DNA of 64,000 bases from Symsagittifera roscoffensis (lineage: Eukaryota; Xenacoelomorpha; Acoela; Convolutidae): the NCBI RefSeq assembly GCF_963678635.1, contig NC_087064.1, positions 50,796,684 through 50,860,683 on the forward strand. Direction: 5' to 3'. The translations under genes were made by a program, and so were the position numbers. How positions within the stretch are numbered: position 1 is the first letter of the stretch; every line of letters starts with the position of its first letter. This document shows, one piece after another, positions 31,101 through 44,100 of the stretch. Under the pieces are notes generated by a model. That model made no database searches and had not been told where the DNA came from. It worked only from the letters and a program-made list of their open reading frames with translations.

Positions 31101-33141
31101 GGGCATTAATTAATTTAGGGTTGTTTCAGAGGGGACTTAAAGTTTTTAATAAAATCAGTTTTTTCGGCCCAAGTGGTCTTTGCTCAAAGATTGTCGCTTC
31201 GTATGTTTTGTTCAGTTGCTTGCTAATTTGAATTGTCCTAATTGAAAGAATGATGTTACTCTTCAAAAGAGTTAAAGCAAAGGGCGTTTGAGGTTTAAAG
31301 GGCGTTTGGGAATTACAGGCAAAGGGCATTTGGGATGTGTGTTTCTAACATAAGTCAGAGTATCACTGATAATCAACGAAGTCAAAGTCAAACTGATAAT
31401 CGGCGGAGGAGGAGGATCAAAACAAGAAAGGAAGGATCCGGGAAAAAAGCCAAAAAGCCAACAGACAGTTGGAAAAGAGTCAAGAAGGCAAAAAAAGTTG
31501 AAACGAAAAACTTCAAATCAAAAAAAGATATGGCTTTGCAGCTCGTTAAATTTCAAGAACAATTTATGATTGACATTTTATTGATAAAATAAATTGAGTT
31601 TGAGAAGTCTTGATCAACCAGTAACATTCGCAGATGAGGACCTTTACACTTTTGTTATTGAAGAGCGCAAGTTATTTAACTTTTAGCAGTTCGAATTGAA
31701 TATATACGGAGATAGTGCTTGTCTACCTAGAATATTAATAAATTCATTATTTAGTATGAATGCCAGTCGGTAAAAAATTAGAGACTTCAAAGATTATTTT
31801 TTTTTCGAAAAAAAAACAAGAAAAAATCATCACGGCTTATATAAGGGTCCGAACTATGCTCATCGACTCTTAATAAGAAAAGGCTCAGGACAGATTAGTC
31901 TTAAGCCCAAAGCATTATCATAAAGATGGCATATCAGAACACAGACATCAGTTTACTTTGCAAATTCTCCAAACTTTTCCGACCAAACTTACATATATAA
32001 AAAAAATTAAAAGAATTAAGTTAAAAAACCGATATTAAATTTAAACTTTTTGTTGCATTTTCATTGTTTAAAATTCCCAGTGTGTTTTTTTCAGGTGATT
32101 GAACTAGGTTAAAACTGAAAGAATATAGTTTCAATAGCAATAGTTAAAATAATGTTGAGACTGTTGTATAATTAGGCTAAGGAGGTCTTTTTCTTGACGC
32201 TTTTTTCTTGACGCAAAGAAATTTTTGTAAAATTTTTTGGTGTCATTGAAAGAACAAATAAAAAATTTCAAGAATGGACACTGCGCCATAGTTTCTTCCC
32301 TTTTTCGAGAGTAATCGGAACAAAAACTAGACTCAGTTTTTTCATTTCTTCTTCTTTATTTTTTGCTAGCCTCTGTATTTCATGTACTGACGTTCTTTTT
32401 TTAATGCCAGCCTATTTAATTCAAGTATGATTGAAGCAAAAAAAAAACAGAATGTCTCAGTTTGTCGTTGTATATTCAAAAAAGTTTCAAGTAATAACTG
32501 GCTCACAGATATTTTTTATTCTTAATTGTCGTGGCGCCCAGTGATCAGATTAATGAAAAAACATTTCCGGTCTCTTTTGATCAAAGAGCAGATTGAATGA
32601 TCTGGTGCTGAAATTTTTCATGCAGATACTGTTTTTGAAAACCACAAGGTTTCGGATGCGATTGAGAGAATTTGGTGACTGTTCAAATATTTAATGTTCG
32701 GTTGAGAGTCAATTCTGAAAATAGTGAATATTAAATTAGCTCTTTATTTGAATATATTTTTCTTGCGCTTTTGGGCATTTTTAATTTATAAATATTCTTG
32801 ATGGTTAAACTAATTACTTATTATTTAAGCTCTCATAAAAATAATTTTTTTTGTATGCAAACTATTCAATAGGCAGCTATCTTTTTTTTGTCCATATGCA
32901 TCTCTTCCAAGCTCTGTCATAACACTGTATTTCATGATGAAAAATGCAGTAAAAGCATGTATTAGCTTTGTTTTTCTCATGTTTTACTGCCTTATTATCC
33001 CGATTTTTTTTCAATCTTGAAAATTTTTTGAATAAAATCATGTTAGAAAACTTCAAACCAAGGTTGCGAAAGCATGCATAAAAGGTATGTGGATGTTTTT
33101 GATCGAACACCACGCCTCTTGTAACTAAACGAACATATATG

Positions 33142-33145
<4 letters not shown>
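28196..33145. other. Intergenic AT-rich DNA
   Basis: Apart from the hairpin repeat at 30948-30980 and three short AAAGGGC-type repeats near 31275-31335, I see no gene, RNA or element. The 85-codon basic frame at 31335-31592 has no recognisable similarity. Confidence 0.4.
30948..30980. repeat. Hairpin repeat, copy 2
   Basis: TTGATTGCGCTTGC and GCAAGCGTTATCAA form a 14-bp stem with two mismatches around the loop GATTA. The right 24 bases are identical to 12471-12494. Confidence 0.5.

Positions 33146-33194
<49 letters not shown>
33146..33194. repeat. (TA)n microsatellite
   Basis: This is an uninterrupted run of alternating T and A. Confidence 0.95.
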
Positions 33195-33217
<23 letters not shown>

Positions 33218-33220
<3 letters not shown>

Positions 33221-33280
33221 GTGTGTGTGTGTCTGTGTGTGAGTGTGTCTGTGTGTGTGGTGTGTGTGTGTGTGTATGTG
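33218..33280. repeat. (TG)n microsatellite with interruptions
   Basis: This is a TG/GT run broken by a few C and A bases, close behind the TA run. Confidence 0.9.
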
Positions 33281-36200
33281 TTTATTTATAGATAAACCAA
33301 TTTTTTCTCTTCTTCTGTTTCAATACGGAAACTCTAATAAGAGTGCAATATTGTTTAGTGCACTATTGAAAGATACGCTGGCAAATATAAGCTAATAGGT
33401 AGTAGATAAGCAACAGCTACATTTTGCATTGAGAATATTTTGTGAACAAATTGAGACAATGAGTGTCGAGATGTGAGTATATATCGAGTTGCAATATAAA
33501 CTGTTGCTTATCTGTTGATGAAACACATGTGAAAATATCGAACAACACACATCAATTTCCTACTTTTAGATTTTCTACTTTTAGTTTGTTTTCTATAAAA
33601 CATAGTGCACTTTTGTTTCAAATACTGCACCTGTGTTTCAAATATTGTTCGAATTTTTCAAAAAGAAAGCACACATCTGTTTCATGCTAGTAAAATGGTT
33701 TTTAAAGAGAAAATAAGTTTGCACGCTATTTTGCTAATTATCCCATTTTGTAAGATCTAAAAGTGGCTACAAACGAAAATATACCACCTATCTGCTAACG
33801 CTTGTTCTGCATTTGAGCAAAGCAACCCAAACGATACGCCAGCTTTTCAACCAGTAGATTTTCTTACCATTAAGTGCTTTGTTTTGGCTTTTTGCAATTT
33901 TAACCCGCAGCAAAATAAAGCTTCTATGATAGAAATATCGTACTGTGGTGGAGTTATTGCCCTTTGTTTCTAAGTTAAGAACATAATGGAAAAAAGTCTA
34001 AAGTTTGCTACATGACTGGTCTCAATTGAGGTTCCATTGGCAAACAAATCAATTTAGATGGTCACAAAATTTAGAAAACTGTTCAACATTGCATCCTGCC
34101 ACTATTGCATAGGCTCAAGCTAACGCGCTTGAAACTTTGCTCGTGTATTGCAACTCTAAGCAATGTATTAGGTAATGAAATTCATTTTCCAAAAAACTAA
34201 TGTCAATAATTTAAATTATTGCACAAAAGTTAGCTAGCTGCGGACCGATGACTTAATTATTGCAAACCCAAGCGCTCTCTTCGTCAAACTGGTAAGTACA
34301 CTAATGGATGAAAATAAGCGCAAATTTGAGATTTTACTCTCCAAAACGCCCATTTTCAATGACACTTTTTGACAAAATTTACTTCGAATTTTTTTGTAGA
34401 CAACGAGCAAATGATCACAATTTCTCTCTAAAAAGTTATGAATAATTGATTTCAAAAACTCTGAAAACAAATATTAAACTGCGTGATTTGAGTTATGCAA
34501 ATATCAAACAATGTTTTTCGAAAAACGTGAAAATCTTTTTTTTAAAAAAACAAATTTTGTTCAATTGTTTAATTTGAATTGTTTGATGAGAATATTTCAC
34601 GCTGCATGAAAAATTTCTTACTCTGCTTTTTAAGAAAGCTTGCGGAATAAGGAATCTTGTATTTTAAGATCAGGACTTGAATGGCAAGTCTTTCAACGAA
34701 AGTTTTAAAAAAAAGTAAATAGCTGAGGTTATTTGCTCCTGGTCTACATCAAAATTTTGCTTAATTACGAAAGGTTGTCCAAAATAGACATTGAAAACGG
34801 GCTTTTTAGAGTAAAAACTCAAAATTGCGCTTCATTGTGTCACTTATGGTAAAACTGGAGAAAAACGCTAATGCAACTAAAGAACTGAAAGTTAAAAAAA
34901 AAAACAATGTTGTTTCTACTGTCTCTGATTTGTCGTTAGATAAAATTCACCAATTCAATTGTTTTGATAATCAAAAAATGGTTAAATAAAACTCAAAAAT
35001 GGCAAGTTTGAGAAAAGTAACAAAGATTTTCAATGTACTGCAGAATTTTGTTGCTGCTAAAACTTTTATCATCATTCAAGCAGTTTCCCTTGTGTTCACA
35101 ACTTGTTACTCAGTGAAGGAGGTTACTCAGTGGTTCTATCAACCTATCAAATAGTTACATGAACTATAATATGGTTTTTTTATAAGGAAGCACTCATATA
35201 CAAGCATGAACTAAAAACTTTTTGATCCAAGCATAAATTAAAAACTTATTTATTGACTGAAATAAAAAAGATAAATTAATCTCTTTTTGAATTAAAAATT
35301 TTTATTCATATGAGACAAATTAGTCATTTTCAGATTCAAGTACAATAGAAGATACAAAAAATTTGGGTTAGTTGGAACTTGTAGCTCATTTTTCGTTGCG
35401 TTCTGACACAATTAATTCTGAAATATGGAGAGTAGTTTTTTGACAAAACCTAAAAAAAATGATTCTTAGATTCAAAATTGTGACTAGTTTTTGGTTTTTT
35501 GACTTCTTTCCAATAAATTGTGGATAAATATCTGCGAGCAAATTTAAGATGATAGTTACAACATTCAATTAAGTTTCATTAGATTTTTTCCCTAATTTTC
35601 AAATTTTTTCACAAGTCTCAATTTTTTCCCAAGTAAATACAACCATTTCATTTCTGATCGAAAAAAGTCAAAATAGAAGCAAGTTGTAAAAAGTTAATTA
35701 AAACTAGAGCATTTGTAATTTGTTATTTTTTGCTTTGAGAGGCACCATTCACCAGCTTTCTATCAGTTGCATTGCAAAATGTTTGCTAATATTTACGCTT
35801 TAAAAAACACTATTCAAAACCACTAGTTGAGTTGAAAAAGTATTTAAAAAATAAGTAAACGCAAATTTTACTAAAGTTTGGGGGGTTTGATCAAAAAATA
35901 TCAAAAAAAGTGAACGCAGGTTTTACTGAAATTTTGGGGCTGTTTGTCTTCATTACAATTTTTTCATAAATTTTTTTTGTTTCGATAGCCACAATTTCTT
36001 CTGAAAAGCACTCACTATTTGTATTGAGACGATAACTTCAAACTTTTACCGGTAACATAACTTTTTGTATACAGATGCGAAACTGAGTTTTGCATTACTT
36101 GCTATCCAAAAAGTTTGGCAGTAATCAAGCTTCAAAAACTGACTATTTGAAAACACTGAAAGATAATTTATTTTCTTTAAAAAACGCAACCAATCAGTTA

Positions 36201-37768
36201 CAATAAGACTTTATCTAATTTTTCAGTTTAAATTGTTGTGTATATGAAAAATTCAATTTTGACCAAACGAATATTTTTTCAAATGTGAAAAAAGAAATGT
36301 TACTGAAATTATGGGGTCAGTTGATTTTTTTCCTACTTATTTTCGCTTTGATAGTCACACACTTTTATACATTTTTTCGGTAGCATAACTTTTTCTGCAC
36401 GGATGCGAAACTGGGCTTTGCATTCTTTGCGATACAGTTAGTATATCAGTATTCAGGCTATAAAAAACAACTGTATGAAAGTTAAAATTGCGAGGTGCTT
36501 TTTCAGAAAATGCAGTTTATCAGTTTATTATTAAAAATATATTCTCATATAGAAGCTCGATGAATCAAACTGAACTGAAAAAAAAAATCATATGGCGAAA
36601 TAAAATTTTTTAAATTAATTTTGTGATATGATAAAATGACTTCATAGTTCAAATATTTCAAGAATGAAGTCTCCATTTTTCTTTCCTGTAGCTGAAAAAA
36701 TCAGATGACAAAGTTTGAATATCAAAAAAAGTTGTAAGCCTGTAGATCGAAAAGTAGAAAAACTTAATCCTCAAAAAATTCAGAAAAGTCAAACGATTCT
36801 CAAAAATTAGCAAATTTTTTTAAATCGTGAAGACCATCTAAGAGCATAAGCATTTAAATCTGCCATTTAGTTTTCTGAAGCAGAAATTTTTTGTTTGATC
36901 TGGCTGGACTCGAGCAGTTGAACTTTGCCGTCCAAAATATGGCCGTAAAATCTGCGTAAATGCAGAGAATCATATTCTGCGCTTAACCTAAACAGTCATG
37001 AAACAAAGCTATCAAATGTTTCAGTGATTTTGTTAGACAATTTCTTTATAATTAGTTTTGTCCAAGTTCTATTTTAACAACACAAGCGTAGAAATCATTC
37101 GTAATATCTAATGAGAAAACCTTTTTTTCGAACTCCCTGAAACGCACGTTTATGCATGTCTCAGGTCTTCCCCCAGCATATTAAGCGGTCAAATTTGGCG
37201 ATCCATCTGGACTGAAAAGGTACTTTTCACTGTGACAAAATTTTCTTTTTCCGTGAAAAAAGTGCTCTTCGTGTCTGGCTTTCAAAAAAAAGGTGTGTAG
37301 TAAAAAGACAAAGAACAATTTCAGGGCCCGGTAGTTTTATGGTGCCTAGCCTATTATTCGCATCCTTTCATCTACCTCCTGCAAAATGCATCCCAATCTT
37401 TTTCTCATCCTTCATTTGATGCTTTGAGAAGATAAATTACCGGACTAGAGATTAATCGGAATAAGCCATAAAATTACAAAACTAGCTTTAGCTTTGAAGC
37501 AAAAATCATCTGCTGATCAGCGAGCGACCATTGAGAACATCGTTTTAATACACAGTATTCCTAAATATAACAAAAAGTATGTTTTAATCAAGTGTTCTAC
37601 TTTTCGTTGGATAGTTAATTCTGGGTAACTTTATTGATATTATAAAACGAAATCTCCATTTGGCAACATATATAAGTTTGGTTGTTGTTAGACCATGATT
37701 TTAAGTCTTAATATAGTACTTTCCTTAAAAATTTCCGGCAACAGCGGTAGAAGTTGCATCAAACTATC
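33281..37768. other. Intergenic AT-rich DNA before the TTLL2-like gene
   Basis: No ORF with recognisable similarity, RNA gene or clear repeat is visible. The right end probably holds the promoter and 5' UTR of the TTLL2-like gene, but I cannot place either. Confidence 0.4.
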
Positions 37769-38178
37769 ATGGTCAACCGAGTAAAGCGCTCGGCAACTGT
37801 GCCCGTCCGAGAACCCACTCGAGATTTGGCTGTTGTCGGCAGCAGGGCTAACTCGGTTCGGGAATCCGCTCGCTCAGGAAGTGACCGAAAGTCAAGAAAC
37901 GACACCAATCGAAGTAAAAATAACAACAAGAGCGATAGAAGCAACAACAACAACACCAACAACAACAACATCGGCAACAACAAAGTCGACCAAAGCAACA
38001 GACGAAGGGTGTCCGTATCGGAGGAACGACAACCAGAAGTGAAGGTATCATCGGTGCTGAAGTCGAACAGGTCAAGGCCATCTGTTAAGAGTGAAGGTGG
38101 TAGGTTGCTGACTCACCGGACAGAGCAGAAAAAGCTGGTGTTCAAAGTGGATGATTTGGCGCCTAACTGTATCAGAAG
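37769..38178 (+). CDS. TTLL2: TTLL2-like exon 1
   Basis: The ATG at 37769 is followed by a basic, Ser/Arg-rich region and an Asn-rich run encoded by AAC/CAA repeats, then KKLVFKVDD, where the family alignment begins. The end is phase 2 with donor AAG|GTGTGT. Confidence 0.8.
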
Positions 38179-41100
38179 GTGTGTCACATTTATAGTAGTA
38201 TTCCAGTACTTTTCCTAGTATGTTTTAGTATAAAATCCTCGCATGCATTTTAAAAGTCAAAATTATGAGTCAGCGCCAGAATCGTAGACCCGTTATGAAT
38301 TGTCTATGTCTTCGCCTCTCACTAAAGTTCAGTTAAAATTAAGCCAAACATTTTTATGACATATCTTTGTTTACACTCATCAATTTAGATGAACAAAAGC
38401 TTAAATTGTACAGAGGGGAACAAAATTCTATTCTGTGAGCCAGCTATATTTGTTGTCAATTAATTTTCAACTTGTTTTGATCACTTCTATGAAACTAGCA
38501 ACAAAAATCAATTTTTAAAGTAAAAATTTACAAAACAAAACTGCTTGTTATAACTAAGAAATTAAGGCTGATAATATCAATTTTTAAGTATTAAAACTTG
38601 GCTAGTATTTGGAATTAATCAAACGATTAGCTGAGCCTCAATTCAGTTTGAACAATTTTTTAGAGCGTTTAATTTGCCACGCGTTTATAAAATATTCCTT
38701 ACTTACTTCGAACGTCGAAAAAATAAGCTTGGAATTGTCAAAAAACAATTACATAAACTACTTATTGTACAATGCCGTTTTAAATTACAACGTTTTCCTC
38801 AAATTGGGTTAATTTTAGACAAAAAATGATGAAAACAAAAGTTACTACAATTTAGCCGAAGTGATATGACGCAATTTATTCTTAAGAATTCGGGCCCAAG
38901 AGATTGCCCCAAAAATGTTCTTTTTTGGTTTTTTAATCAAAATTTACAGCAAACTCGCAGTTTGATTACTGATAAAACTATATCATCGTGAGCTTTATGT
39001 GGCCCAACAAAGTTCAAAAAGGTTACAGTATTCTCAACTTAGTATAATTAAATAGAATCAATAATTGTCTTTTTTGTCCGTATAACATATCAAACTTAAT
39101 TTTGAAAACAATTTTTAAACACTTTGCTGCAAATTTTGGAGATAAGACCCGACATAGGTATAATAGAACCCCATAAAAAGCTCTTTATGATATAATTTCA
39201 ACAGCAATTGAAAAAACGTTTTTGGTTTAATTTTTATTTGACTAATAAAAAGAGTCAAATTAAACCTTTTTAGGTTAAAAGTCCCATTTAAAAAAAAATA
39301 CAGTATACTATTTCTGATAAAAATCTAAATCTTTGTGCACATTTTTTGTCTAATGTTAACCCAAGTTAAAATAAAACAAGTTTAAACTTTTCAATTTTGT
39401 TCTTTTTTCTGATAATTTAAGTCAGCACTGCATTCACCAGTGAACAACCTGAATTTTATTGAAATACTCGAGAAAAATTTTTGTCTTACGACTTTTAAAG
39501 AAATTGACGACTTTCTTTCTCAAAAGAAAATTGAATTTTTACCTAACCATTTTTCATGGAACTTTTTTATTCAATCCAGAAAGTACTGTTGTCATGAGCT
39601 CATTTTTAAAAAAATCAAATGTGATCACTTTTGCCAATTTGACAATTTGACCAATTTGGGACAATTAACGCGCGATATTTTGCCTGGTAATAACTAACGC
39701 GTAAGCGGAGATTAAACCGTCTTAGAAGTTGTTCAAATTAAGTTGAGGCATCCTAAATGGTCATAATTAATTTGCTATACGCAAAATATACCACTTTGTT
39801 TTAAGGGAGCGTGTTGGGGACGATTTAAAAAAAAAATTTTAAATATTTTCAATTTTTTTTCCCCAAAAATCATCATCTTTTTTAAAACAAACACTGCTCC
39901 TTGGACTTCAAAATGCAGTTGAGCAGTCTTGCTGTTCCGGCTTTCGAAGAAACTGAGGAATATTAATGCTCCTGGTGTTTTTTTTTAATTTAGACCAATT
40001 TTACAAACTGTAGTCCCTCTGGGGACGAATCTTTTGATCTGCATGGGCCCAGCCGGGTGTGCATACCAATATATTAATCTTCCAAGCCTGTTTCAATAAA
40101 TTTTTATAAATTACTTGCTTAACGACTGGTCTGCACAACAAAAATCGTTCCAAAATGAATTGAGGCAGCTAATTGGTTTTTATTAATTGCATACACGACT
40201 CAAATTGTAACACTTAAATTTCAATGTGATCAGCCTAAAATTAAAAGATTTGCCAAGAGTTAATTTACCATTAATTATTTGAGACCATCAAATTGGCCGT
40301 CCGAACATTCAGAGCTTTGCCCTGATACGTGCAGTCTTGTTGATATTATGCTCCATTTTGATTGAAATTTAATTTTGGAAATGGACATTATTGTGGAAAT
40401 GGACATCAAAGTACAATATTTCTGTTTCTGCCTTCCAGAATTCTATTGGAACGAGGTTGGGTCGAACATGTGAGTGGGGCTACAGGGGCTGGGTCTGTGG
40501 AGGGGGAGGGGAAGGACCTGTGGCACCTGTACTGGAAGGCGGCCAAGTTCAGTGGGAGTGACTATGACTTCCTCCTCTCCTGGCAGGTCATCAACCACTT
40601 CCCAAAGACATTCAACATCGCCCAGAAGGACTGTCTCGCCAGGAACCTCAAAAGGTTTACTAATTGTCCTAATTAATAATTTATAAAATGTTGCCCAGTT
40701 AGTCATTCAAAAGGTTTCTTAAAAATACAAGCAAATCTGGTTGAATTGAGGTTCAGAAACAAACATAAACATTCAAAATAAGGTAAAAATTGTATCCAAA
40801 GAATGAAGATGAAGATGACGTGATTTTCAGGTTGCAGTGAGAACTTCTGAAACTGCTTCTGATTTGATGCAAAAATTGTACGCTTCTAACGTTGTTGTAC
40901 AGAATGAGACATTTTATAATTCAGACAGAGCACAGTTTGCTACTTTTGGTTAAATCGCATTTAATTTAGTTTATCCTCAATTGAGTAAATTTTTGCGTAC
41001 AGAAAGAACACTTTCGAGCAGAACACCAGGCAATTTGTTACCAGGCATTATTGTGAAAAGTATTGAAAAAACTCAAAGCTATCCTCACAAAATTTAGAAT

Positions 41101-44100
41101 GCGAGCTGTCTATGGTCAAAGCCTATTTGACTTCTTCCCGCGGACTTACATTTTGCCTAACGACTACCCGAAGCTAATCGATCAGTATATTGAAAACGAC
41201 AGGTGGACATCATATATACGACAGCAAATGAGTCGCTCGGCTAAATTCAGCGCTAAAGCACGTTCGGCTTCCGGTGGATCTCGAGGCGGCTCCGCGGCTT
41301 CTGGGGACGGAAAGTCGGCAAAAGATACGTCGGGATCCGAAAACATAAAATTGAATCCGAAGAAGCGAAAACCAATTTGGATCACAAAGCCAGCCCAAAA
41401 CTCGCAAGGAAAAGGCATTAAAATACTAGACGACTTGGCCGAGCTGAGATTTGATTCGGCGACTGTGGTTCAGAAATATATTGAGAACCCGATGCTGATT
41501 TCGGGATACAAGTTCGATTTGAGACTCTATGTTGTCATCGCTAGTTTTCACCCGCTCACAGTCTATCTTTACAAGGTAAATTTCCGACCAAGTTGATTTT
41601 CTGAGCTCTCCGAAAACACTAAAAAGACCCTATTTTGTCAAACAATGACGTTAAACTAAATACCTAAACGATAAAATACCTATCAAAACATCAAATATTT
41701 AATATAGTGGGTAAGTAATATAGTAGCCGAAAAAAGATGTAAAACAAATCACAGTTTGAGCGAAAAAGTTTCTCAGGCGGTTATCTCACTTAAATGGATC
41801 TTAGTTTGAGCCTTTTTTAAAGGTATCTTTATAAAAAAAATTGACTGCCTGACGATGGCCGAATATAGCTGTTACATTGTTGTGTTGTTTTGCAGGAGGG
41901 GCTGGTTAGGTTTGCGACTGACAAGTTCAGCATGGACAATCTGACCAATGTGTACTCTCACTTGACCAACACCAGCATCAACAAGTCTAGTCCCACCTAC
42001 TCCAAGACCAAGGAACACGTAGGACCAGGCTAGTTTATCATCCCTCTTAGGGACTTCATTTTCTTTACGATTACTCTCAATTTTTGGTTGCCCTCATAAT
42101 TTAGTGGCCACTGAAATTGGAAATCTTGAAAAGAAACGTTGTCCTCAGGTGTGTTTTACTTTGTTTTTTCCTTTTTTTCACGCAATATCAGATAACTTGA
42201 GTAATAAACATTTTTTCCAGAAAAAAAAATAATTTTTAAATTTTGTTGCTGATTTTCTAGCTTGTTTATTCATTTTTTCGAAGATACCTTTAGTCGGTTT
42301 TGCCTAATTGATTAACATTGTAAGCTTTCGTCTAAATCATTTAGGCCACGCCAATCACAAAAAAACTACACAAACTTGAAAGCAAAATAGTAATAACCAC
42401 ATTACGTCGTTAGTCAACGGGCATTCAAAAACTTTCAAAAAGTTTTCCAATGTCCAGAAAAATGTTGTGAACTTTTTTGTCTAATTTTGAGGAAGCAAAA
42501 CAATTGAGGTGCTAAGGAAACTTTTTATTTATGCTTTGAAAATTCAGTTTTACCGTAGGACAGTTAGTTTTTAAATTTTTATTCAGCAATAAAGTGAGAA
42601 TGAAAGTTTCAAAAAATCAATAAATAGCAAAAATTAGACAAATCTCCTAAATAGATCTTGATGATTTTTCTTAGTAGGTTAAAATTTTGATCTTTGTTCA
42701 CGCTAAATTTTGATATTTTTATGGTTGACTTGTATATGTTTTTTAAAGTTCACATTTTTTCTTTGAAAGAAAGACAAACTCCACAATCAATCGAACAGCA
42801 AATGTCACCAAAAACGTGATTATATTCTAAATTCGAAAATTAAATTTTAAATTTAGGTTCTACAAGCGGAATAAAAAAAATATTTCTGGATTCAGTTTTT
42901 TCAAACTGGGTCAATTTCATCAAAAAATTGTTTTTGAAAACCAAAAAGCTTTAGGGTCATATAATTTTTCATCGAAATTTGAAAGTTGAATATTTTTTTT
43001 TAAAATCATTTCCGTAGTTTCCGGGAACGTAGTTTAGACTCTTATATAGGTCGTGATGTTTTTTTTGTCTTTTTTCAGGAACAAACTTAAAATTTGCTCA
43101 GTCTCAAATTTAATTTTTCGCGGTGTGATTTTTGATTTTTTTAAGTTCAGTGCGTTTTCTGTGTTAAAACGAAGCCAAACTCCAGTATCGAACAGCGAAA
43201 TTTTTAAAAACACAAAAAACGTGATCGACTTCTGATTTGGATAATGGAATCTAATTATCAGATTCGCCAGCGATATAAAGTTTTTACCTATTGAACCGTT
43301 TTACAAAAATGGCGTGTTTTTTATCCCAGTGTCAATCATCAATTGTTCTATCCTGTGTTCATCCTCGATTAAGCATACACTTTTATATAATGCTATAACT
43401 TTTCTATGTGAAACCAAGCCGAAAAGTATTCAGTCGAAAACCAGAGAGCTAAACAGTTGTCGGCAAACAAAATTTTCTACAAAAGCAAATCTTCAAGTTT
43501 CTTTTCATACATTGGTTGAAGAGCTACATCAACTATTTTAGAGTAATTGAAATGACAATCTTAGAATAAAATGAAAAAGATCACTATGCTGACAATAATT
43601 GGCTCATATATTAAAAAAAAACACATATCTGTCAAAAAATAAACGAGCAAGGTCAGTTTTAACAGATTTGTAAGAAAAGTTTTTAATGGAAAGTAAGTCT
43701 CGTTCCCAATTACAAAACACGTGCTCTCGCAAATGTAAAGATAACTTCAGTCAACTTTTACTTGCAACTATTGTTCTATTTTTTCTTTTTTCTTCTCAAC
43801 ACACCGAGTCAAAACACGACACAAACCTGACAAAAACTCAACAATTTTTTTAGCTTGTTTTTAAATATTTTTTCGATATATCATTTGAATGACCACCAAC
43901 CGGATACTCTTGATGTTCCGACTACTGCAATTGAGAAAAAACTTTGTCATAAAATTTCGTCATGAATGAATTTTTATATATCATAAACCCTCGTAATTTG
44001 AACAACCTTAAAAACTTTTTAGTGTAAAAGCAAAAGTGTTGAAGTGATAAATTTAGTTTTGAAGCTTCATCTAGCAATTTCTTGGCAATTAAAATTTTAA

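Noticed and set aside
31335..31592. 85-codon Lys/Arg-rich plus-strand frame
   Set aside because: It is low-complexity with no recognisable similarity or splice context.
37759..38081. Leu-rich and Cys-rich minus-strand frames
   Set aside because: They are complements of the AAC/CAA repeats in TTLL2-like exon 1, not genes.
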